Assembly: GCA_947446925.1 (NCBI GenBank) | Contig: CANFHU010000024.1 | Span: 1 to 40,943, forward strand | Length of the DNA: 40,943 nucleotides | From: Flavobacteriia bacterium | Lineage (GTDB): Bacteria; Bacteroidota; Bacteroidia; Flavobacteriales_D; Crocinitomicaceae | Direction of reading: 5' to 3' | In this document: positions 34,476 to 40,943 of the stretch, in pieces | Layout of the letters: every line of letters begins with the position of its first letter | How positions within the stretch are numbered: the stretch's first letter is position 1 | Notes under the pieces: model-generated | The model's input: the letters and a program-made list of their open reading frames with translations, nothing else | Database searches by the model: none | What the model was told of the DNA's origin: nothing | Position numbers and translations under genes: made by a program

Positions 34476-35345
34476 ATGCACAATCATCCTGAAATAGATT
34501 CAATTGCTATTGTTATTGTTAGTTATAACCCAACTTCAAATATAGTAGACTTAATATCAGTTTTTGATAACCAAATTCCGATTTTTGTCATTGACAATCA
34601 TTCAACAGCAAATGACAGTAAAAAAATATTAAATGAATTACAACAAAAACCAAATGTTGAGTTAATTATAAATAATTCGAACTTAGGTATTGCTAAGGCT
34701 TTAAATCAAGGTGTTGTATCCTCTATTCAAAAAAATAAGAAATGGACCCTATTATTTGATCAAGACAGTCTCCCTAATCAGAGTATTTTAGAGTCAATTC
34801 AAAATTGTTACCAAGATGTTGAGCATAGAGACAAAATTGCACTTATTGGAGTAAATTATGACACTAATGCTAGTAGATATGTTAAACAACAAGTGGAATT
34901 AAATAAAAAATTTATTGAAATTGATACAATAATTACATCTGGAAGCATCCTAAACAATAATATATATACCAAAATTGGACCATTCATAGATGATTTTTTT
35001 ATAGACTGTGTGGATCTTGAATATGGACTCAGAATTATAGACAAAGGCTATAAAACATACTTTTGCACTAAAGTTGGATTTAAGCACAAAATTGGTGAAC
35101 TAAAAACTGTTTCACTCTTTGGATTAAAAATAAATAGTACAAATCACAATGTTTTACGACGTTACTACATGGCTAGAAATAATGTAATAATTTCTAAACG
35201 CTATTTTTATAAATACCCAAAATGGGTAATCAAAAAAAACATATTTTATTTAATCTCATTTTTACAAATTATTTTAGTGGATGACAATAAAATTGATAAA
35301 ATAAAAAGTTCATTAAAAGGCATACTAAATGGAATTAAAAACTGA
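34476..35345 (+). CDS. Family 2 glycosyltransferase, rhamnosyltransferase-like
   Basis: A 289-residue GT2 enzyme. The start AIVIVSYNPTSNIVDLI, the substrate loop VIDNHSTANDSKKIL and NNSNLGIAKALNQGV, with the DQD metal site in WTLLFDQDSLPN, resemble the RfbF-like dTDP-rhamnosyltransferase group. DFFIDCVDLEYGLRI provides the usual acidic catalytic segment. A rhamnose donor is an inference, and no rhamnose biosynthesis (rml) genes are in the window. The ATG directly follows the stop of the EpsG-like gene; it overlaps the next gene by 17 bp. Confidence 0.9.
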   Translation: MHNHPEIDSIAIVIVSYNPTSNIVDLISVFDNQIPIFVIDNHSTANDSKKILNELQQKPNVELIINNSNLGIAKALNQGVVSSIQKNKKWTLLFDQDSLPNQSILESIQNCYQDVEHRDKIALIGVNYDTNASRYVKQQVELNKKFIEIDTIITSGSILNNNIYTKIGPFIDDFFIDCVDLEYGLRIIDKGYKTYFCTKVGFKHKIGELKTVSLFGLKINSTNHNVLRRYYMARNNVIISKRYFYKYPKWVIKKNIFYLISFLQIILVDDNKIDKIKSSLKGILNGIKN

Positions 35346-36363
35346 TGTCATGATAAACAATCAAGCGATAATTTCTATTATAATTATAAATTATAATACT
35401 AAAGATTTAATAGATCAATGTATCAAATCTATATATGAAAGTAACATTCTAAATCCCTTCGAAATTATTGTTAGCGACAACGCATCTGTCGATGGAAGTG
35501 TGGAAATGATTGCAGAAAAATACAAGGAGGTTATTATCCTAAAAAATGAAAAAAATTTAGGATTTTCAAAAGCAAACAATCTTGGTGTTAAAATAGCAAA
35601 AGGTGAATTTATTTTGTTTTTAAATAGTGATACAATTGTTACTGAAAATGCGATTGACCTATTAATAGAATTCTTAAGAAAAAACCATACTATTACCGCT
35701 GTAGGACCTAAGTTGTTAAACTATGACAAAACAATACAAAGGTCATGGTTTGACTTCCCTAATCCATTTAAAACATTCTTTAATTTAACTGGATTATCTT
35801 TTTACATCGTAAAATTCAAGAACAGCAAATTATTAAAACTATTTTTCAATAAATCTAAATTACCTTCATTTATGTTAAGTAATATTAATGAAGAAAGAAT
35901 TATAGATTATCTAACGTTAGCATGTCTGCTTATTAGAAAAAAAGAATTGGTTCAGATAGGAATGCTAGACGATAAAATATTCTTTTATCATGAAGATTGT
36001 GAATTAGGATATAAACTAAATTCGAATTCCATGAAAACAGTTTATTTTCCAAAAGCTGAAATTGTTCATTTAGGTGGAAGCTCCTCTCAAAAAAATATTA
36101 TTTTCTCATTCAGTAATTACTACAAAAATCTAAATTATGTATTTAAAAAATATGAGAAAACAAGTACCTATCTATGTTTTAAAATAGGATTACTATTTGC
36201 ACTTTCAATAAGATCCTTTTTTTGGTTCTTTGGAATTTATCGATCAATAAATATGTTTAGTGTATACTCAAATAATCCAACAAAAAGCGATGCTTATAAA
36301 ACCAAAGCAAGTGATGTTCTAAAAACATATTTAAATGTTATTAAAACAATTCTTTTAAATTAA
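35329..36363 (+). CDS. Family 2 glycosyltransferase, WbbL-like
   Basis: A 344-residue GT2 enzyme with the N-terminal ISIIIINYNTKDLIDQCIKS, IVSDNASVDGSVEMI, the NLGFSKANNLGV loop, the LFLNSDTIV metal site and the late FFYHEDCELGYKL catalytic segment. This set is typical of the WbbL/rhamnosyltransferase-type glycosyltransferases of O-antigen clusters. The hydrophobic C-terminal stretch around LCFKIGLLFALSIRSFFWFFGI may associate with the membrane. Start ATG at 35329 overlaps the preceding gene by 17 bp; an ATG at 35350, 5 bp after that gene's stop, is an alternative and would remove seven residues. Last gene of its operon; no clear terminator follows. Confidence 0.9.
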   Translation: MELKTDVMINNQAIISIIIINYNTKDLIDQCIKSIYESNILNPFEIIVSDNASVDGSVEMIAEKYKEVIILKNEKNLGFSKANNLGVKIAKGEFILFLNSDTIVTENAIDLLIEFLRKNHTITAVGPKLLNYDKTIQRSWFDFPNPFKTFFNLTGLSFYIVKFKNSKLLKLFFNKSKLPSFMLSNINEERIIDYLTLACLLIRKKELVQIGMLDDKIFFYHEDCELGYKLNSNSMKTVYFPKAEIVHLGGSSSQKNIIFSFSNYYKNLNYVFKKYEKTSTYLCFKIGLLFALSIRSFFWFFGIYRSINMFSVYSNNPTKSDAYKTKASDVLKTYLNVIKTILLN

Positions 36364-36423
36364 ATACTAAACATTTTAGAAGTTTAATAGGAATTCAAAT
36401 TATTAATAGACTTATAAAATAAT

Positions 36424-37674
36424 TTATCTAGTAAAAATTAAAGAAATTTGTTTATGCTTAGATTCAAGCATAATAACCAAGCCTATGGTAATAAAAGTTT
36501 CTGTAATTAATATTGCATAAACTGTCCCAGATGCTTGAAATAAATATGAAAACAAAAAACTAAGTACTATACTAACAATTGAACCTATCGTAATAATAAT
36601 ACTATAATCTTTTTTTAAATTATAGGCAAGTAACGTCCTATCAAAAGGTATATTAAAACAAGTAATAATTGGAGCAAAACAAATAATTTTAATCAAATTT
36701 GATATGAAAATTATATTTTTATCCGTAAAGAAACCTGCTATCTCAGTAGAAAAAATAAAAACACCTACGCAGCAAAATACAATTAAAATAAAAAAAGGAA
36801 TAAAAAATTTATAATAAAAACGGACCATTTCATGGTGGCTCTCTTTTGCTAATTTACAAATATGGGGAAAGATGACTTGTGAAAAAACAGACAATACTTG
36901 ACGTATTGCCATCATTATTTTTTCAGCAATACTGTAATATCCAAGAATTATAGGAGAAACAAAAAAACCTAATATTATAATACTCGAATTTGTATAAACA
37001 TTAATAGACAAACTAGAAATCATAATATGCCAGCCATTTTTTATTTCAATAAAAATCTCTTCTTTTGATGAAAAATGTAAGTGTACACTAAATTTTTTCT
37101 TGACAAACCAAATACTAATTAGACTAGATACAATACTCCCTGCTCCATTGAGTAAATTCACATATATGTAATCATCCGGTTCATTTATAAAAATGAACAC
37201 TAGCAATGTAAAAACAATCTTAGATATAGTAGTTAAGTATGTAATATATTTCATTTGCTCTACCCCTTGAAAAAACCATACAGGAAATAATATTTGTCCT
37301 ATCAACATCGGAATCGTATAGAGTATAAATAAAAACTCATTGCGAATGCTTTGAAATAAAAACAAAATAAAAAAAAGAAAAATACATACAAAACTTAAAA
37401 ACAGTTTAGTAGTTAAAACGACATTAAATATTTCTTGTAGTTTATTGTAATTTGACTGATTGATTGAAACTTCTCTTGTAGCTGTTAAATTAAATCCGTA
37501 ATCTGAAAAAACAATAAAATAAGATAAAACTGCTTGGGATAAGGTGATAATACCAAAATTAGAAACTCCTACATGAGCAATTAAATAGGGTACTACAAAA
37601 AAAGGTATGATAAATCCAACTACTTGTAAAATAGACAAGGAAAAGAAATTAGAAATCAATTTTTTATGACTCAA
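36424..37674 (-). CDS. Polysaccharide flippase (Wzx/MATE-like, MOP superfamily)
   Basis: A 416-residue membrane protein with about twelve to fourteen helices. The N-terminus SNFFSLSILQVVGFIIPFFVVPYLIAHVG and the following FGIITLSQAVLSYFIVFSDYGFNLTATREVS are hallmark segments of O-antigen/teichoic-type flippases, which move undecaprenyl-linked repeat units to the periplasmic face. The frame starts with TTG at 37674; there is no ATG within the first helix and an in-frame TAG lies 22 bp upstream, so a non-ATG start is likely. It follows the Wzz-like gene by 25 bp and is convergent with the glycosyltransferase operon. Confidence 0.9.
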   Translation of the reverse strand: MSHKKLISNFFSLSILQVVGFIIPFFVVPYLIAHVGVSNFGIITLSQAVLSYFIVFSDYGFNLTATREVSINQSNYNKLQEIFNVVLTTKLFLSFVCIFLFFILFLFQSIRNEFLFILYTIPMLIGQILFPVWFFQGVEQMKYITYLTTISKIVFTLLVFIFINEPDDYIYVNLLNGAGSIVSSLISIWFVKKKFSVHLHFSSKEEIFIEIKNGWHIMISSLSINVYTNSSIIILGFFVSPIILGYYSIAEKIMMAIRQVLSVFSQVIFPHICKLAKESHHEMVRFYYKFFIPFFILIVFCCVGVFIFSTEIAGFFTDKNIIFISNLIKIICFAPIITCFNIPFDRTLLAYNLKKDYSIIITIGSIVSIVLSFLFSYLFQASGTVYAILITETFITIGLVIMLESKHKQISLIFTR

Positions 37675-37699
37675 AATACTAAATAAAAAAAGGTTCTAT

Positions 37700-38455
37700 T
37701 CAACTTTTCGCAACTGAAATAAACTTATCAATAAAGAAAAAAGTAACCGTTACTAAAAATAATTCTGTTACTATTAATATTAATGACATTATAAAAATGT
37801 TAATTCCTTTTGGATGGTTTGGTATTGTAGGTTCAATAGAAATAAAAAACCCTTTATTTTCTTTTTCTTCTGCTTTTAAAGCAATAATTTTTTCTTCTAA
37901 AGTAGCAATATCATTAAAAATATTAAAATGAAATGTTGATGTCAAACTCTTTTTATCAAATTCATACAATTTAATTAATGTTTGCAAATTATGTAATTGC
38001 CTTTTTGTTAATTCTAATAATTCAATCCGTTTACGCTTTTGATTTTCAATGTAATTTATTGTATTCGGATTTTTGTTGCAGAAAATAATTAATTCGTCAA
38101 CTATTTTATTTACAACTTTAATATTGTTGACTTTTAAATTTACGGTGTAAATTGAATTTGTTATATCTTCAGAGTGTCTTATTTGAATATCCTTCAAATA
38201 TTTATAAACAGAATTATTAGTGTTTTCTAAAACATTTGAATAATAAACATTAAAATTATCATTTAGAGTTTGTGCATCTATAAACGGTCCAGAATTATTT
38301 ATCGTTAACTTAGTTTCATATGTTTTTTTTAAATCCTTTACTAGAAAAATTGATACCAAAACTAAAGGAATATAAACCAATAGAATATTTTTTTTTCTAC
38401 GTTTTACTACATGAAAAAAATCAGCTATTTCAAAAAAAGGACTTTCCCTTAACAT
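37700..38455 (-). CDS. Wzz-like polysaccharide chain-length determinant
   Basis: A 251-residue inner-membrane protein of the Wzz/polysaccharide co-polymerase type. It has an N-terminal cytoplasmic segment (ESPFFEIADFFHVVKRRKK), a first transmembrane helix (about 24-42), a periplasmic part with long helices (IEKxIALKAEEKE-like heptads), and a second helix near the C-terminus (about 218-245) preceded by EPTIPNHPKG, the Pro-rich motif typical of the family. It has no C-terminal tyrosine-kinase domain. The frame begins at a TTG (38470), but the ATG at 38455 is the likely start. It lies 18 bp downstream of rny on the same strand and just upstream of the flippase gene. Confidence 0.82.
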   Translation of the reverse strand: MLRESPFFEIADFFHVVKRRKKNILLVYIPLVLVSIFLVKDLKKTYETKLTINNSGPFIDAQTLNDNFNVYYSNVLENTNNSVYKYLKDIQIRHSEDITNSIYTVNLKVNNIKVVNKIVDELIIFCNKNPNTINYIENQKRKRIELLELTKRQLHNLQTLIKLYEFDKKSLTSTFHFNIFNDIATLEEKIIALKAEEKENKGFFISIEPTIPNHPKGINIFIMSLILIVTELFLVTVTFFFIDKFISVAKS

Positions 38456-38473
38456 ATTTTTTGATTTCAAGTC

Positions 38474-40015
38474 TTACTTCGCGTAATTCACAGATCTCTT
38501 CTCTCTAATCACAGTCACTTTCACCTGGCCAGGATAGGTCATTTCAGTCTGAATGCGTTGTGAAATTGTAAAAGATAATTCATCCGATTTTAAATCACTT
38601 ACTTTCTCTGCTTCTACTAATACTCGAAGTTCACGTCCAGCTTGAATAGCATATGCACTTGTAACACCATCATAAGATAATGCTAAACTTTCAAGTTCTT
38701 TAATTCGTTTGATATACGATTCTACAATTTCTCTTCGAGCGCCTGGACGAGCTCCAGAAACCGCATCACATACTTGAACAATCGGAGCTATCAACGTCGT
38801 CATTTCTACTTCATCATGGTGAGCTCCAATAGCATTACACACATCTGGTTTTTCACCATATTTCTCAGCCAATTTCATACCCAAAATTGCGTGTGGTAAT
38901 TCTGGCTCCTCATCCGGCACTTTACCAATATCGTGTAACAACCCTGCTCTTTTTGCAACTTTTACGTTCAACCCTAATTCTGCTGCCATTATTGCACACA
39001 TATTAGCTACTTCACGTGAGTGTTGTAATAAATTTTGTCCGTAAGAAGAACGATATTTCATTCGACCAACCATACGCGTTAATTCAGGATGTAATCCATG
39101 TATTCCTAAATCAATACAAGTTCTTTTACCTGTTTCTGCAATTTCTTCCTCTAAAGATTTTTTAGTTTTCGCAACCACTTCTTCAATACGCGCTGGATGT
39201 ATACGACCATCCGAAACCAATTGATGTAAAGCCAAACGAGCAATCTCCCTACGTACAGGATCAAAACAAGAAAGTATAATTGCCTCTGGTGTATCATCTA
39301 CTACAATTTCGACTCCTGTTGCAGCTTCCAAAGCACGAATATTTCGTCCTTCACGACCAATAATTCTACCTTTAACTTCATCAGATTCAATGTTAAAAAC
39401 AGAAACAGCATTTTCAACAGCTTGTTCTGTTGCTACTCTTTGTATTGTTTGAATAACAATTTTCTTTGCTTCTTTATTCGCATTTAATTTTGCTTCTTCC
39501 GTAATATCTTTAATATGAACCATTGCCTGAGTTCGCGCCTCATCAACCAATGCCTCCATCATATGTGTTTTTGCCTCCTCTACAGTCATTCCACTGATTC
39601 TAGATAATTCAGCAACACGTTTCTGTTGTGTTTTCTCTAACTCCTGGTTTTTAACTTCTACAGATGTTAGTTTAGTTTCTAATTCTACTTTTAACTTTTC
39701 AATTTCTTTCTCAGAACGCGCTAACTCTTCTGTCTTCTGGGAAACTACTTTCTCTTTTGCTTTAAAACGATCTTCATTCGATTGCATTTTACGCTCACGA
39801 TCTTTAATCACTTCTTCATGCTCTTCTTTCAATTTTAAAAAACGTTCTTTTGCTTGCAAAATTTTATCCTTTTTTAGTGCTTCACCATCATGCTCTGCAT
39901 CCGCTAAAATTTTAGTTGTACGTTTTTTTAAAACTATATTCTGAATTACAAAAGCCACTGCTCCACCTGTAATTAATCCAATCAAACTCCCTAATAAAAT
40001 ATCCTCTACACTCAT
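38474..40015 (-). CDS. rny: Ribonuclease Y
   Basis: A membrane-anchored endoribonuclease that initiates mRNA decay. At 513 residues it has the family layout: an N-terminal transmembrane helix (about 5-27), a long charged coiled coil (about 35-180), a KH RNA-binding domain with [21 protein letters not shown], and an HD domain. The HD domain shows [12 protein letters not shown] and the metal-binding AGLLHDIGK, then [14 protein letters not shown] start. It follows zapA by 37 bp, a gene order seen in other Bacteroidota; the polysaccharide genes downstream may partly depend on its transcript, since no terminator is visible between rny and the Wzz-like gene. Confidence 0.97.
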   Translation of the reverse strand: MSVEDILLGSLIGLITGGAVAFVIQNIVLKKRTTKILADAEHDGEALKKDKILQAKERFLKLKEEHEEVIKDRERKMQSNEDRFKAKEKVVSQKTEELARSEKEIEKLKVELETKLTSVEVKNQELEKTQQKRVAELSRISGMTVEEAKTHMMEALVDEARTQAMVHIKDITEEAKLNANKEAKKIVIQTIQRVATEQAVENAVSVFNIESDEVKGRIIGREGRNIRALEAATGVEIVVDDTPEAIILSCFDPVRREIARLALHQLVSDGRIHPARIEEVVAKTKKSLEEEIAETGKRTCIDLGIHGLHPELTRMVGRMKYRSSYGQNLLQHSREVANMCAIMAAELGLNVKVAKRAGLLHDIGKVPDEEPELPHAILGMKLAEKYGEKPDVCNAIGAHHDEVEMTTLIAPIVQVCDAVSGARPGARREIVESYIKRIKELESLALSYDGVTSAYAIQAGRELRVLVEAEKVSDLKSDELSFTISQRIQTEMTYPGQVKVTVIREKRSVNYAK

Positions 40016-40052
40016 TTTTTTTAATAATAAACCAACTTTTTGGCGATTAATA

Positions 40053-40340
40053 CTACAATTTGTTTAGATCCTCTAGTAACATTTCTAGTGAAAGTTCTAC
40101 ATTCTCTAATTCATTCTGTTGATTTGTCTGTGCTGGCGCATTAACACCTTTTGTAGCTAATTGTAAAGCAGTCATAGCTAATAAATCTTGCATATCTTTT
40201 ACAGCATAATTTTCCTGCAACAATTTAATAGCACGATTTATATCTTCAGCAGCCTTTAATATTTTTTCGTCTTCTCCTTCATTTACAGTTAATGGATAGG
40301 TTCTTCCTGCAAGTGTTATTTTTAACGATAATTTACTCAT
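40053..40340 (-). CDS. zapA: Cell division protein ZapA
   Basis: A 95-residue FtsZ-ring accessory protein that bundles FtsZ filaments. The N-terminal globular part shows [37 protein letters not shown], the ZapA family signature. The C-terminal part is a coiled-coil helix for dimer/tetramer formation ([17 protein letters not shown]). Length is normal. ATG start, 2 bp after the upstream coiled-coil gene and before rny. It functionally links this end of the window with the ftsZ cluster. Confidence 0.93.
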   Translation of the reverse strand: MSKLSLKITLAGRTYPLTVNEGEDEKILKAAEDINRAIKLLQENYAVKDMQDLLAMTALQLATKGVNAPAQTNQQNELENVELSLEMLLEDLNKL

Positions 40341-40342
40341 GA

Positions 40343-40681
40343 CTATTTCTTTAATTGACTAATACAGGTATCTATTTCCTTGACCAAATCATTAATCAAA
40401 TCATCATGATTAATTACAGGTACTATCAATGAGGACTGCTCTTCTAATAGCAAAATCTTATCTTCTAATTGTTTTTTAAGGGATAGATTTTCTAAATGCA
40501 ACGCATCAATTATATTCTGTTTTGCAACTATAACAGATGCTATTTCTGATTGCTTTATTTGCAAAGATGCTATTTCATTTTCTAGTAATGCATTTTTTTC
40601 ATTCGCTTGCTTCAACTCGTTTTTAACGTGATAAAATTTATCGCGAATCTCTGCTATTATATACGCTATACGATCAGACAT
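40343..40681 (-). CDS. Small coiled-coil protein upstream of zapA, function unknown
   Basis: A 112-residue protein that is almost entirely coiled coil (about 10-80: FYHVKNELKQANEKNALLENEIASL, then LHLENLSLKKQLEDKILLLEEQ). No membrane segment or signal peptide is present. The frame is open to a TTG at 40690, but the ATG at 40681 is preferred; a TAnnTTTG element sits 17 nt upstream. Tight linkage with zapA and its ZapB-like architecture suggest a division-related partner, though this is inference from context only. It is the first gene of the zapA-rny operon. Confidence 0.82.
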   Translation of the reverse strand: MSDRIAYIIAEIRDKFYHVKNELKQANEKNALLENEIASLQIKQSEIASVIVAKQNIIDALHLENLSLKKQLEDKILLLEEQSSLIVPVINHDDLINDLVKEIDTCISQLKK

Positions 40682-40698
40682 GTAAACCAACTTTTTTA

Positions 40699-40706
40699 CA
40701 AAAATA
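40699..40706 (-). promoter_or_regulatory. -7 promoter element of the zapA-rny operon
   Basis: The minus strand reads TATTTTTG, a TAnnTTTG match, 17 nt upstream of the ATG at 40681. No -33 TTTG at the expected spacing. Confidence 0.45.
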
Positions 40707-40847
40707 ATATTGTAATCTTAATTATTTAACCATTTAAATAAATACTTCTTAACAATACTTTCTTTGCGAAGGAATTCATCCAAATAAATATGTCTTGACT
40801 AGTCCTAAATAAGCGATACAGATTATTAAAGACTAAAATACATAATT

Positions 40848-40886
40848 ATATCCCAGTAAACACGTGTTTACTGGGATATTTGTTTT
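40848..40886 (+). terminator. Perfect 32-bp palindrome followed by a T-rich run
   Basis: ATATCCCAGTAAACAC (40848-40863) is followed immediately by its exact reverse complement (40864-40879), then TTGTTTTTTA. This is a strong plus-strand terminator shape, yet no plus-strand gene lies upstream of it within the window after 36363. It may instead serve a minus-strand gene beyond the right edge, although the left flank has only a weak A/T tract. Between 40707 and 40847 I see no gene. Confidence 0.6.
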
Positions 40887-40943
40887 TTATAAGTTTTTAT
40901 TTTGATTCTATTTTGTAAATGCATTTGAATAGGTGTCAAATAA

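Noticed and set aside
34856-35044. Minus-strand ORF inside the rhamnosyltransferase-like gene
   Set aside because: Antisense shadow of a conserved GT2 frame, with no promoter or domain.
36364-36423. Bidirectional terminator between the convergent glycosyltransferase and flippase genes
   Set aside because: The 60 bp are AT-rich without an inverted repeat strong enough to support a call.

Overview
The window comes from an AT-rich member of the Bacteroidota, probably Flavobacteriales. Four signs support this. Two secreted proteins carry type IX secretion (T9SS) type A C-terminal sorting domains. SprB-type repeats are present. Start codons lack Shine-Dalgarno sequences. Most transcription units are preceded by the Bacteroidota -7 promoter element TAnnTTTG, often only 16-22 nt before the start codon. 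I cannot name the species.

Layout: (1) 1-235, the 3' end of an IS1182-like transposase and the probable right end of that element. (2) 257-7466, all on the minus strand: two T9SS surface proteins (one LRR-like, one with SprB-like repeats), a LytTR response regulator and a TPR/LytS-type sensor kinase. Matching DNA motifs upstream of the kinase gene and the SprB-like gene suggest both belong to one LytTR regulon. (3) 7797-9110, ahcY with its own terminator. (4) 9342-25334, a complete minus-strand dcw (division and cell wall) cluster in the order mraZ-rsmH-ftsL-ftsI-murE-mraY-murD-ftsW-murG-murC-ftsQ-ftsA-ftsZ, ending with a yqeY-like gene and a strong terminator. Genes overlap or nearly touch, except for a hairpin-rich gap between ftsA and ftsZ. 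(5) 25335-25826, a long intergenic region holding two oppositely oriented arrays of GTG-type repeats with exact 10-bp period, the signature expected of MraZ operators. (6) 25827-28677, an exported vWA-like protein, the ribosome-assembly GTPase engB, a bidirectional terminator and a small membrane protein of unknown function. (7) 28867-38455, a surface-polysaccharide region: a WecA/MraY-like initiating transferase (with an alkyltransferase-like repair protein and an NAD-dependent epimerase/reductase downstream), an O-antigen ligase/polymerase, three family 2 glycosyltransferases, an EpsG-like polymerase, a flippase and a Wzz-like chain-length protein, on mixed strands. (8) 38474-40681, rny (RNase Y), zapA and a small coiled-coil protein, also minus strand.

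How the genes work together: mraY, murC-G and ftsI/ftsW make and polymerise meso-DAP type peptidoglycan (MurE has the DNPR motif), and ftsZ/A/Q/L and zapA build the divisome. The polysaccharide genes fit a Wzx/Wzy-type pathway using the same undecaprenyl-phosphate carrier. The LytTR two-component pair probably controls a T9SS-exported surface protein. No tRNA, rRNA or CRISPR array is visible. The most interesting signals are regulatory: the LytTR direct repeats (21-bp spacing) and the paired MraZ arrays.
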